This document shows, in pieces, positions 1 to 6,279 of a DNA stretch of 7,020 nt. Position numbers and translations under genes: made by a program. This DNA comes from Chitinophagaceae bacterium. Lineage in GTDB: Bacteria > Bacteroidota > Bacteroidia > Chitinophagales > Chitinophagaceae. Location: contig JAICHT010000191.1 in assembly GCA_025924755.1 (NCBI GenBank), positions 1 through 7,020 of the forward strand. The letters are read 5' to 3'. Numbering within the stretch: the first letter of the stretch is position 1; each line of letters starts with the position of its first letter. The notes below the pieces were generated by a model, which did no database searches, had not been told where the DNA came from, and was given only the letters and a program-made list of their open reading frames with translations.

Positions 1-1
1 A

Positions 2-706
2 TACGGCTATACATCTGGTAATGTCAACAATGATAAGGATACCGAAGAAGCGGTAACTGGCGAAAGAGCATATGCTTCTGACAGATTAAACAGTGATACC
101 GATAGAACTGATGATACAGACACAGATAGGGAAAACAGGTATACTGACCGGGCTAATATGAATGCAGACCGGAATGACCGCACCAACCGGGATGAATTTG
201 GAAAAGAACGCGAAACTACTTTTCAAAAGGTGGAAGAAAATTTTGAAGTAGGTAAAAAAACAGTACAAACTGGTGGAGTGAGAGTACGCAGCCGTGTTGT
301 AGAACGCCCGGTAGAAGAAAACATCCGTTTGCGTGAAGAGCACGTAAGTGTAGAACGCAACCCGGTAGACCGGCCGCTGAAAGACGATGAGATGGCAAAT
401 TTCAAAGAGGGAGATGTGGAATTAATAGAACGTGCCGAAGTGCCTGTAGTAAATAAGCAAGCACGGGTGGTAGAAGAAGTAAGAGTAGGCAAAGAAGTAA
501 ACGAACGAAATGAAACTGTTCGGGATACGGTTCGCAATACAGAAATAGATGTGGATAAATTAGGTAAGGATGATGTTCGCAGAGATGTAAGCGATGTTAA
601 AGATGACATTAAAAACAGGGAATGGAGAAATGATAATGACAGGCCTAATACCACTCTTGAAAATTTAAGAGAAGACGTAGATGATACTACAAGAAAAGAT
701 ATATAA
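2..706 (+). CDS. YsnF/AvaK-domain (DUF2382) stress-type protein, 3' part
   Basis: The reading frame is open from base 2 with no stop, so the gene starts before the window; an internal ATG at 158 is not taken as the start. 234 codons are visible. Visible residues about 76-184 match the DUF2382 (YsnF/AvaK) domain: a VGKKTVQTGGVRVRSRVVER strand, then EEHVSVERNPVDRP, an EGDVELIERAEVPVV segment and VVEEVRVGKEVNERNETVRD. Ahead of it lies a hydrophilic low-complexity tract (about residues 30-63) rich in Asp, Arg, Asn and Thr. After it comes a charged, probably disordered tail. There is no membrane segment in the visible part, so it is probably soluble. Family members are linked to general stress responses (YsnF in Bacillus, AvaK in Anabaena), but their biochemical role is unknown. 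Relatives often carry an N-terminal YflT/GsiB-like or PRC-barrel-like domain; whether this one does cannot be seen. Domain assignment is firm, function is not. Confidence 0.88.
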   Translation, partial: YGYTSGNVNNDKDTEEAVTGERAYASDRLNSDTDRTDDTDTDRENRYTDRANMNADRNDRTNRDEFGKERETTFQKVEENFEVGKKTVQTGGVRVRSRVVERPVEENIRLREEHVSVERNPVDRPLKDDEMANFKEGDVELIERAEVPVVNKQARVVEEVRVGKEVNERNETVRDTVRNTEIDVDKLGKDDVRRDVSDVKDDIKNREWRNDNDRPNTTLENLREDVDDTTRKDI

Positions 707-727
707 GAATATTAGATAAGTATATGA

Positions 728-760
728 CAAATGACGGCTTTTATAGCCGTCATTTTTTTT
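728..760 (+). terminator. Rho-independent terminator after the DUF2382 gene
   Basis: An 11-bp perfect stem (729-739 pairing with 745-755, core ATGACGGCT/AGCCGTCAT) encloses a 5-base loop and runs into an eight-T tract at 753-760. It starts 22 bases after the stop codon at 704-706. On the minus strand the left arm is preceded by few Ts, so it should work mainly in the plus direction. Confidence 0.9.
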
Positions 761-786
761 GTTGGGCCGATTTTATAAAGTACAAA

Positions 787-805
787 GAAACATTTTCAAT
801 GTTTC
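787..805. repeat. 19-base perfect dyad upstream of the cystathionine beta-synthase gene
   Basis: GAAACATT (787-794) and AATGTTTC (798-805) are perfect inverted copies separated by TTC. It lies after the upstream terminator and 125 bases before the next start codon, with no T-tract behind it, so it does not look like a terminator. An operator half-site pair is possible. No matching regulator gene is in the window, so the role is inference. Confidence 0.4.
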
Positions 806-930
806 AGTTTATGATAGATAAAACCAGGGATTGCAGCTTTGTGTAAAACAAAAAAACGAAGTAATACAGCCACTTGATAGCTTACCCGCTCGGCTCACAA
901 TGCTTACCTTTACAGATATAACTTAAAGAA

Positions 931-2286
931 ATGGATGTTAAAAACAATATACTGGAAACCATCGGCAATACTCCCATGGTTCGGCTGAATGTCATTACAA
1001 AATCGTTACCATGTGAGGTATATGCAAAAGTGGAATATTTCAACCCTGGAAATTCTACCAAAGACCGTATGGCTTTGAAGATGATAGAGGTGGCAGAGCA
1101 GGAAGGAAAACTAAAACCCGGAGGAACTATCATAGAATGCACATCTGGTAATACGGGTATGGGACTGGCAATGGCTGCCATTGTAAAAGGATATAAATGC
1201 ATATTTGCTACTACGGATAAACAATCACAATCAAAAGCAGATATATTACGGGCATTAGGTGCCGAAGTGATTATTTGTCCTACAAATGTAGAGCCCGACG
1301 ATCCCCGCAGTTACTATTCGGTAGCTGCCCGTTTAAATCGCGAAATTCCAAATTCTTTTTTTCCAAATCAATACGATAACCTGGCCAACCGCCTGGCACA
1401 TTACGAAACTACCGGGCCTGAAATCTGGAATCAAACCGACGGGAAAGTTACGCACCTGGTGGTTACGGCCGGCACTGGTGGCACAGTTACAGGAACCGCC
1501 ATGTATCTGAAAGAAAAAAATCCGGATATACAAATATGGGCTATTGATGTATACGGTTCGCTGCTTACTAAGTTCTTCCGCACCGGCGAGGTAGATATGA
1601 ACGAAGTGCATCCTTATATATCGGAGGGTTTCGGCGAAGACTTTGTGCCCAGGAATTATGATATGAGTGTGATAGATTATTTTGAACAGGTGACGGATAA
1701 AGATGGTGCAATTATGGCGCGACGGATGGCCAAGGAAGAGGGATTATTTTGTGGCTATAGTTCGGGAAGTTGCCTACAGGGTTTACTGCAGTTAAAAGAC
1801 AAATTGAAAAAAGGTGATATGGTGGTAGTGCTGCTGTGCGATCATGGCAGCCGATATGTAAGCAAAATTTATAATGATCAATGGATGGCAGAACGCGGCT
1901 TTTTTGATGTAAAAACATTTAAAGATGTAATAAACACCCGCGGCCATCAACCATTAATTACTATAGAGCCGACACAATCAGTATCCGAAGCGGTAGATTT
2001 AATGAAGGAATACGATATTGAACACATTCCGGTAGTAAAGGAAGGAGCTATTATTGGCTCCATCAGTGAAGGCGGTTTGTTTCAAAAAGTATTTAGCAAT
2101 CCGGAAATTAAAACAGCAAAAATTGAGCATGTGATGGAAAAGAACTTTCCAATAGTAACCTTTGAAACACCCGTTGAAAAACTAAGCACCTTAATTAATA
2201 AAGAAAATGGCGCTGTGTTAGCAAAAGATGAAAGCGGCCGCTACCATATTGTCACCAAGTATGATGTGATACAGGCACTGGCATAA
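931..2286 (+). CDS. Cystathionine beta-synthase, PLP-dependent, with C-terminal CBS domain pair
   Basis: A cytosolic enzyme of transsulfuration: it condenses serine with homocysteine to cystathionine and may also make H2S. The 451-residue chain has a fold-type II PLP domain (about 1-330). Lys44 in FNPGNSTKDR is the Schiff-base lysine, TSGNTG at 71-76 the substrate loop, GTGGT at 181-185 the phosphate-binding loop, and GYSSGS at 275-280 holds the serine that contacts the pyridine nitrogen. EGFGEDFVP at 232-240 is typical of cystathionine beta-synthases. Residues about 340-451 form two CBS motifs (a Bateman module), which in relatives regulate activity by binding adenosyl ligands. The heme-binding N-terminal extension of mammalian enzymes is absent. 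ATG 931 is the first start after an in-frame TAA at 919-921 and has only an A-rich leader. The substrate loop reads GNSTKDR where animal enzymes have GGSVKDR. A cysteine synthase fused to CBS domains is the alternative; the overall pattern favours cystathionine beta-synthase. Confidence 0.9.
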   Translation: MDVKNNILETIGNTPMVRLNVITKSLPCEVYAKVEYFNPGNSTKDRMALKMIEVAEQEGKLKPGGTIIECTSGNTGMGLAMAAIVKGYKCIFATTDKQSQSKADILRALGAEVIICPTNVEPDDPRSYYSVAARLNREIPNSFFPNQYDNLANRLAHYETTGPEIWNQTDGKVTHLVVTAGTGGTVTGTAMYLKEKNPDIQIWAIDVYGSLLTKFFRTGEVDMNEVHPYISEGFGEDFVPRNYDMSVIDYFEQVTDKDGAIMARRMAKEEGLFCGYSSGSCLQGLLQLKDKLKKGDMVVVLLCDHGSRYVSKIYNDQWMAERGFFDVKTFKDVINTRGHQPLITIEPTQSVSEAVDLMKEYDIEHIPVVKEGAIIGSISEGGLFQKVFSNPEIKTAKIEHVMEKNFPIVTFETPVEKLSTLINKENGAVLAKDESGRYHIVTKYDVIQALA

Positions 2287-2416
2287 CAATAACTTTTATA
2301 AATTTCAGTTTGATGTTTAGTTTGCAAACCCTTCTTGTAAGATAGCCATATTAAAACATTGGTAGCAGTTTTAGTTACAGCAAAGCTGGTTCTGGCTTCG
2401 TAGTTTTCCTAGTATG

Positions 2417-2442
2417 ACAATCGTTTGATTGTAGCCTTTTTT
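2417..2442 (+). terminator. Weak hairpin plus T-tract, possible terminator of the cystathionine beta-synthase gene
   Basis: ACAATC (2417-2422) pairs with GATTGT (2427-2432) around a GTTT loop, and six Ts follow at 2437-2442 after a 4-base gap. The stem is short and AT-rich, and it sits 130 bases past the stop codon. It is the only terminator-like structure I found in this gap, so the call is tentative. Confidence 0.25.
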
Positions 2443-2524
2443 ACTAATATACCATAGCATAACCGTAAATACCATATCAAAAATTTAGGGCATTAATCCA
2501 ATAGAAATATAACCTTGCAATTAT

Positions 2525-2532
2525 TAAATTTG
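2525..2532 (+). promoter_or_regulatory. Candidate Bacteroidota -7 promoter box for the 2667-4548 gene pair
   Basis: TAAATTTG fits the Bacteroidota consensus TAnnTTTG exactly. No TTTG or TTG lies at the usual -33 distance; the nearest TTG, at 2515, is too close. If used, transcription would start near 2540 and leave a leader of roughly 125 bases. A match this short can arise by chance in AT-rich DNA. Confidence 0.3.
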
Positions 2533-2666
2533 TTGAACTCAGTATTTATTCCAGAAAAACCAACGACGAATTAGTAAGTGCCCCGTTTTTAAAATCTTTT
2601 GAAATCATCCCATCCTTTGAAAAACTTTATGGCTGAAGAAACATAGCAATATATCTTGCACAAAAA

Positions 2667-3455
2667 ATGCCTCAGTTTACAGATCAGTTAGGCAGAAATA
2701 TTGACATCTCTATAAATCCGCAACGCATTATATCGCTAGTGCCATCTCAAACAGAACTGCTTTATGATTTAGGATTGGATCAGGAAGTGGTTGGCATCAC
2801 CAAATTCTGTATACATCCACAAAATTGGTATCATACCAAAGCCAGGGTTGGTGGCACCAAACAATTGGATATCGAAAGAATAAAAGACCTGCAACCCGAT
2901 TTAATTATTGCCAATAAGGAAGAAAATACAAAAGAGCAAATAGAAGAACTATGCAGGTATTTTCCAGTATGGATAAGCGATATTGCCAATTTGTCAAATG
3001 CGATGGAAATGATATATAGTATCGGGCAAATAGTATCGAAAGAAAAAGTTGCAGCATCGCTTGTTCTTACTATTGAGTCAAAATTCCAGAGCCTTATGAC
3101 ACATGATACAAGGCTTTCAGCGGCTTATCTTATTTGGCGTAACCCATATATGACAGTAGGCGGCGATACTTTTATTAACGATATGCTTCGCCTGGCAGGT
3201 TTCGAAAATATTTTCAAAGAGCATTTGCGATATCCCGGGATTACAATTCAGCAATTGAAGGAAAGTAACTGCCAAACAATATTGCTTTCATCGGAGCCAT
3301 ATCCTTTTAAAGAAAAACATATCACTGAGTTGCAGCACCATTTGCCCAATACCAAAATCATATTAGTTGATGGCGAAATGTTTAGCTGGTATGGAAGCCG
3401 GTTGCAATATGCGCCAGATTACTTTAAAGCATTGTGGCTACAAATAAACAGGTAA
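2667..3455 (+). CDS. Helical-backbone metal-receptor (BtuF-like) binding protein without signal peptide
   Basis: The 262 residues match the periplasmic-binding-protein family used for vitamin B12, siderophores and heme (Peripla_BP_2, COG0614). The first lobe carries RIISLVPSQTELLYDLG (20-36) and GGTKQLDIERIKDLQPDLII (62-81), the family's signature stretch. A long helix region (about 108-145) links to the second lobe with VGGDTFINDMLRLAGFENIF (164-183) and DGEMFSWYGSRL (235-246). The protein begins almost directly with the first beta strand. No signal peptide or lipobox is present, and an in-frame TGA at 2634-2636 with no start between it and ATG 2667 rules out a longer secreted form. It is therefore probably cytosolic, unlike transporter-bound BtuF. 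No permease or ATPase gene is adjacent. The stop codon is 16 bases before the next gene, so the two are probably co-transcribed. The ligand is unknown; cobalamin-like binding is only a family-level guess. Confidence 0.82.
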   Translation: MPQFTDQLGRNIDISINPQRIISLVPSQTELLYDLGLDQEVVGITKFCIHPQNWYHTKARVGGTKQLDIERIKDLQPDLIIANKEENTKEQIEELCRYFPVWISDIANLSNAMEMIYSIGQIVSKEKVAASLVLTIESKFQSLMTHDTRLSAAYLIWRNPYMTVGGDTFINDMLRLAGFENIFKEHLRYPGITIQQLKESNCQTILLSSEPYPFKEKHITELQHHLPNTKIILVDGEMFSWYGSRLQYAPDYFKALWLQINR

Positions 3456-3471
3456 GTGTTACTTTTAAGAT

Positions 3472-4548
3472 ATGCAGGAAGCGGATAAGCCATCACGAAA
3501 AAAAATTTTCTTTCCGGTAAATACGGAACTGCGCGCCTATTTAAAAACACATGGCCGCGATATGGCCTTGCCGCTTGCTTATAACGACCTTTTAAATATC
3601 AGTTATTCCATTCCGCTCAAGGACAAACACGGTAACGATACACTTTGGGAGAAAGCATTGTATGAAATGCGGGATTGGGAATACCTGCGGGAAGGCCTGA
3701 TAAATCTATATGCCATTTTAAAAACGGAAGGCGATTTTACGTTTACAAAACAACTGGATGTAGCGCGGATTGACTACTGTACCTTTGGCAACTCCCACCC
3801 TTTTCGCATCCGTATTGTAAACCGGTTTAATGACAACTACGATCATTATTACATAAAAAAAGAAGACGCCTCAAGAGTATACGGGCTGGAACTGGAACAC
3901 ATTTTATCGCCCAACCGCATGACGTTTTTAACCGGTAAAAATACGCTGGTAGAAGAACATGTACCTGGTTTGCCCGGCGATGTATTTATACAAAACCATT
4001 TGCACTTGCCTGAAACCAATAAAATACGCCTGGCAAAAGAATTTGTAAAATTTAATGAACGTTGTTTTGTGCGCCTGCTGGGCGATATGCGCAGCTACAA
4101 CTTTGTGGTAAACGTTACCCCGGATATAGAAGATTATCAATACCGCATCCGGGCTATTGACTTCGATCAGCAGTCGTATGAAGGTAGAAAGAATTTATAC
4201 CTGCCACAGTTTTTTAAAGAAAACAATGCCATGGTGCAGCTAGCACTGAAACACTTAAACAATGACTCCATACTCCAATACCAGGCTGAAGAACGGACCT
4301 TGATGACGTATCGTTTAATTGCATCACGTTACCGCATTATGGACCTCTTAAACATTATGACGAAAGACACCATATCCACACCCCAAAAAACACTTCAATT
4401 GAAAAATGAATTGGACGCTCATTTTGGTGGCTATACATCATTTAGAAAATGCACTTCTATGGGAGCAATCGTAAAGACGAATTTAAAAAAATCTTTACAG
4501 AAAAATTTATTGCTGATTCCAAAAATACAAAGCCGTTTTGGCGATTAA
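3472..4548 (+). CDS. Uncharacterised protein with kinase-like (protein kinase/APH fold) motifs
   Basis: I do not recognise a named family for this 358-residue protein. Seen in the sequence: no signal peptide or membrane segment, and a central stretch that reads like a kinase core. HYYIKKED (125-132) fits the strand with the ATP-binding lysine, YGLELEHIL (137-145) the helix with its glutamate partner, and TLVEEHVPG (158-166) a hinge. LLGDMRSYNFVV (202-213) has the D-x4-N spacing of the catalytic loop (Asp205, Asn210). RAIDFD (227-232) matches the metal-binding DFG/DFD segment (Asp230). The HRD histidine is replaced by Gly204, and no clear glycine-rich loop is visible. Residues 1-90 and the basic C-terminus (about 325-358) are of unknown kind. 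ATG 3472 is the first start after an in-frame TAA at 3466-3468 and lies 16 bases after the upstream metal-receptor gene. The kinase reading is inference from motif order and spacing; the substrate is unknown and a pseudokinase is possible. Confidence 0.8.
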   Translation: MQEADKPSRKKIFFPVNTELRAYLKTHGRDMALPLAYNDLLNISYSIPLKDKHGNDTLWEKALYEMRDWEYLREGLINLYAILKTEGDFTFTKQLDVARIDYCTFGNSHPFRIRIVNRFNDNYDHYYIKKEDASRVYGLELEHILSPNRMTFLTGKNTLVEEHVPGLPGDVFIQNHLHLPETNKIRLAKEFVKFNERCFVRLLGDMRSYNFVVNVTPDIEDYQYRIRAIDFDQQSYEGRKNLYLPQFFKENNAMVQLALKHLNNDSILQYQAEERTLMTYRLIASRYRIMDLLNIMTKDTISTPQKTLQLKNELDAHFGGYTSFRKCTSMGAIVKTNLKKSLQKNLLLIPKIQSRFGD

Positions 4549-4583
4549 TAAACCCTTATTTTTCTACAGCAATCATATCTCAG

Positions 4584-4612
4584 TTTAAAAAGATAAACAA
4601 GCCGTATCTTCG
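4584..4612 (+). promoter_or_regulatory. Candidate promoter of the fructose-bisphosphate aldolase gene
   Basis: TTTA (4584-4587) and TATCTTCG (4605-4612) are 17 bases apart, close to the Bacteroidota TTTG/TAnnTTTG pattern with one mismatch in each box. Transcription would start near 4619, giving a leader of about 63 bases. The -7 box lies inside a small dyad, AGCCG (4600-4604) with CGGCT (4613-4617). No terminator was found between the upstream stop codon (4548) and here, so read-through from upstream is also possible. Confidence 0.45.
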
Positions 4613-4668
4613 CGGCTCAATTAAAACGTTCCTTTTGTATCAGGAGCAGAAATTTATTACCAGATCCC

Positions 4669-4673
4669 AAGGA
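4669..4673 (+). promoter_or_regulatory. Possible Shine-Dalgarno site of the aldolase gene
   Basis: AAGGA lies nine bases before ATG 4683. The other starts in the window have only A/T-rich leaders, as is usual in Bacteroidota, so this stands out. It may be chance, or it may mark a highly translated gene. Confidence 0.35.
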
Positions 4674-4682
4674 TTTTAAAAT

Positions 4683-5750
4683 ATGAAAAAATACAAATCG
4701 GGTGTGCTTTTTGGCGAAGAACTGGAAGCACTTTACAACGACGCTAAAGAAAATGAATTTGCAATACCAGCAATCAACTGTATTAACACCAGTACTATCA
4801 ATGCCACGCTGGAAGCAGCAGCAAAGGTAAACTCGCCTGTTATCATTCAGTTCTCTAATGGCGGTGCTCAGTTTATTGCAGGTAAGGGCATGCCTAATGA
4901 TAAGATGCAAGCCAATATTTCCGGCGCCATTGCCGGTGCCATGCATATACATAATGTTGCCAAATATTATGATGTTCCGGTAATTGTTCATACCGATCAT
5001 GCAGCTAAAAAATGGTTGCCGTGGATCAGTGCTTTAATTGATGCCGGTGAACAATATAAAAAAGAAAAAGGCTTACCGCTTTTCAGTTCGCATATGCTGG
5101 ATCTATCGGAAGAGCCAATCGAAGAAAACATTGAAACTTCAGTAGAATTTTTTAAACGTATGCAACCGCTGGGCATGAGCATTGAGATAGAGTTGGGCGT
5201 TACCGGCGGCGAAGAAGACGGCGTGGATAACAGCGGTGTTGAAAACGATAAATTATATACACAGCCGCAGCATGTAGCATATGCGTATGAAGAACTGGGT
5301 AAGGTGGGAAAATTGTTTACAGTGGCAGCAGCTTTTGGTAATGTGCATGGGGTGTACAGCCCTGGAAACGTGGAACTACGGCCTGTGATATTAAAAAACA
5401 GCCAGGATTATATTCAGGAGCATTTTCATACCAAACCCAAGCCGGTGTACTTTGTATTCCATGGTGGTAGCGGTTCTCCACAAAATCAAATTCGTGAAGC
5501 CATTGGATACGGCGCTATAAAAATGAACCTGGATACCGATATGCAATGGGCTTTTTGGGAAGGGGTATTGCTAAACTATAAGAAAAGTGAACCCTACCTG
5601 CAGGCGCAATTAGGCAACCCGGAAGGAAATGAAAAACCCAATAAAAAATATTACGATCCACGTGTATGGTTGCGCAAAGGCGAAGAAAGTTTTGTAAACC
5701 GGTTACAAACGGCCTTCGAAGATTTGAATTGCATCAACCGGAATGCATAA
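4683..5750 (+). CDS. fbaA: Class II (class IIA) fructose-bisphosphate aldolase
   Basis: A zinc-dependent cytosolic enzyme that reversibly splits fructose 1,6-bisphosphate into dihydroxyacetone phosphate and glyceraldehyde 3-phosphate, in glycolysis and gluconeogenesis. At 355 residues it is close to the 359 of E. coli FbaA. The family motifs are in order: HTDHAAKK (103-110) with catalytic Asp105 and zinc ligand His106; GGEEDGVDNS (175-184) with the active-site glutamates; GNVHGVY (219-225) with zinc ligand His222; FHGGSGS (259-265) with zinc ligand His260 and the phosphate-binding glycines; NLDTD (282-286) for substrate phosphate binding. The long insertions and the YYDPRVWLRKGE tail mark class IIA rather than the shorter IIB/GatY type. 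ATG 4683 follows an in-frame TAA at 4677-4679. An AAGGA at 4669-4673, nine bases ahead, could be a rare Shine-Dalgarno site here. The gene ends before a bidirectional terminator. All catalytic residues I looked for are intact. Confidence 0.96.
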   Translation: MKKYKSGVLFGEELEALYNDAKENEFAIPAINCINTSTINATLEAAAKVNSPVIIQFSNGGAQFIAGKGMPNDKMQANISGAIAGAMHIHNVAKYYDVPVIVHTDHAAKKWLPWISALIDAGEQYKKEKGLPLFSSHMLDLSEEPIEENIETSVEFFKRMQPLGMSIEIELGVTGGEEDGVDNSGVENDKLYTQPQHVAYAYEELGKVGKLFTVAAAFGNVHGVYSPGNVELRPVILKNSQDYIQEHFHTKPKPVYFVFHGGSGSPQNQIREAIGYGAIKMNLDTDMQWAFWEGVLLNYKKSEPYLQAQLGNPEGNEKPNKKYYDPRVWLRKGEESFVNRLQTAFEDLNCINRNA

Positions 5751-5808
5751 TACCTGATTTATTTCCTAATAGTGTAATAAATCCTTTTGATGTTTTAAGA
5801 TATGAGTA

Positions 5809-5842
5809 AAAAGTCCGTCGTCTGTATAAACGACGGACTTTT
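5809..5842. terminator. Bidirectional terminator between convergent genes
   Basis: A 13-bp perfect stem (AAAAGTCCGTCGT at 5809-5821, ACGACGGACTTTT at 5830-5842) closes an 8-base loop. The A-run on one side and T-run on the other let it work on both strands. It lies 59 bases after the aldolase stop and only 2 bases beyond the stop codon of the minus-strand gene (5845-5847), so one structure serves both. Confidence 0.92.
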
Positions 5843-5844
5843 CA

Positions 5845-6135
5845 TTACTGGCCACCGTGTCGCTTTTGTGCACTTTTTGGATAAGGCGCTTCAGCACCAT
5901 TTATAGCAGTTGCCTGCTGACCGGTAGGAGTCGCCAACTGGCCCGTTTTTGGAGACACATACATTTTCCGTTGATTCAGCTTCAACATTTTTTGATTTTT
6001 AGTCATAGGGCCTTTTTTACTTACATTGTCCCCTGCCCGGTGACTGCTACCAATACCCACCCCATCGGCAGTTTGCGCTTCCACCGCTCCGGTTATACCC
6101 AATAGTATAACTGCTGACATAATGATCTTTTTCAT
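5845..6135 (-). CDS. Small secreted protein of unknown function
   Basis: The 96-residue protein begins with a clear Sec signal peptide: MKKIIMSAVILLGITGAVEA, with a Val-Glu-Ala cleavage site before Gln21. There is no lipobox cysteine, so it should be released into the periplasm or outside rather than lipidated. The mature part of about 76 residues is basic and hydrophilic (KKGPMTKNQKMLKLNQRKMY at 40-59) with no cysteines and no further hydrophobic segment. Near its end an imperfect repeat appears, TGQLAT then TGQQAT (64-69 and 71-76), followed by a Gly/Pro/Lys-rich tail. I recognise no family. The start is supported by the signal peptide and an in-frame stop eight codons upstream. The spacer to the next gene on this strand is 144 bases, so a promoter of its own is likely, but I found no convincing -7 box there. 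The terminator hairpin begins 2 bases past the stop. Confidence 0.75.
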   Translation of the reverse strand: MKKIIMSAVILLGITGAVEAQTADGVGIGSSHRAGDNVSKKGPMTKNQKMLKLNQRKMYVSPKTGQLATPTGQQATAINGAEAPYPKSAQKRHGGQ

Positions 6136-6279
6136 ATTGTATGTTTTTATTTTTTATAAGTATACCATATTGGCTACAAAAAAATTGCCACGTTACACCT
6201 AATGGCTTCATCAGCACTGGTAAACTGTATATAAAAAATTATAAAGTTTTGACACAGTTCATCAGTATGTAGTAATAAA

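Larger units (their letters stand above)
2287..2666. other. 380-base intergenic region, mostly featureless
   Basis: No intact gene is visible on either strand. The region holds a 10-base palindrome GTTTGCAAAC at 2320-2329, a weak AT-rich hairpin with a T-tract at 2417-2442, and one Bacteroidota-type -7 box at 2525-2532. An ATG-less open frame also runs from 2505 to a TGA at 2634-2636, reading like protein near its end (SAPFLKSFEIIPSFEKLYG). That may be a decayed gene end or chance. I see no riboswitch or tRNA. Confidence 0.5.

Noticed and set aside
223..654. Minus-strand 143-codon frame opposite the DUF2382 gene
   Set aside because: It is antisense to a recognisable conserved domain; its Ser/Thr/Leu-rich translation is what the complement of Glu/Arg/Val/Asp codons gives.
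158..706. ATG at 158 as the true start of the DUF2382 protein
   Set aside because: The same frame is open to the window edge and the upstream residues continue the same Asp/Arg-rich composition, so the gene is cut by the window, not started at 158.
2287..2666. A cobalamin riboswitch ahead of the BtuF-like gene
   Set aside because: I found no B12-box-like conserved sequence or long paired elements in the gap; only short AT-rich dyads are present.
4449..4679. Plus-strand 76-codon frame overlapping the end of the kinase-like gene
   Set aside because: It overlaps the last 100 bases of the longer gene in another frame, runs through the candidate aldolase promoter, and its translation is Lys/Phe/Ile-rich as expected for AT-rich spacer DNA.
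5857..6105. Plus-strand frame opposite the small secreted protein
   Set aside because: The minus-strand frame has a clear signal peptide, an upstream in-frame stop and a terminator right after its stop; the plus-strand frame has none of these.
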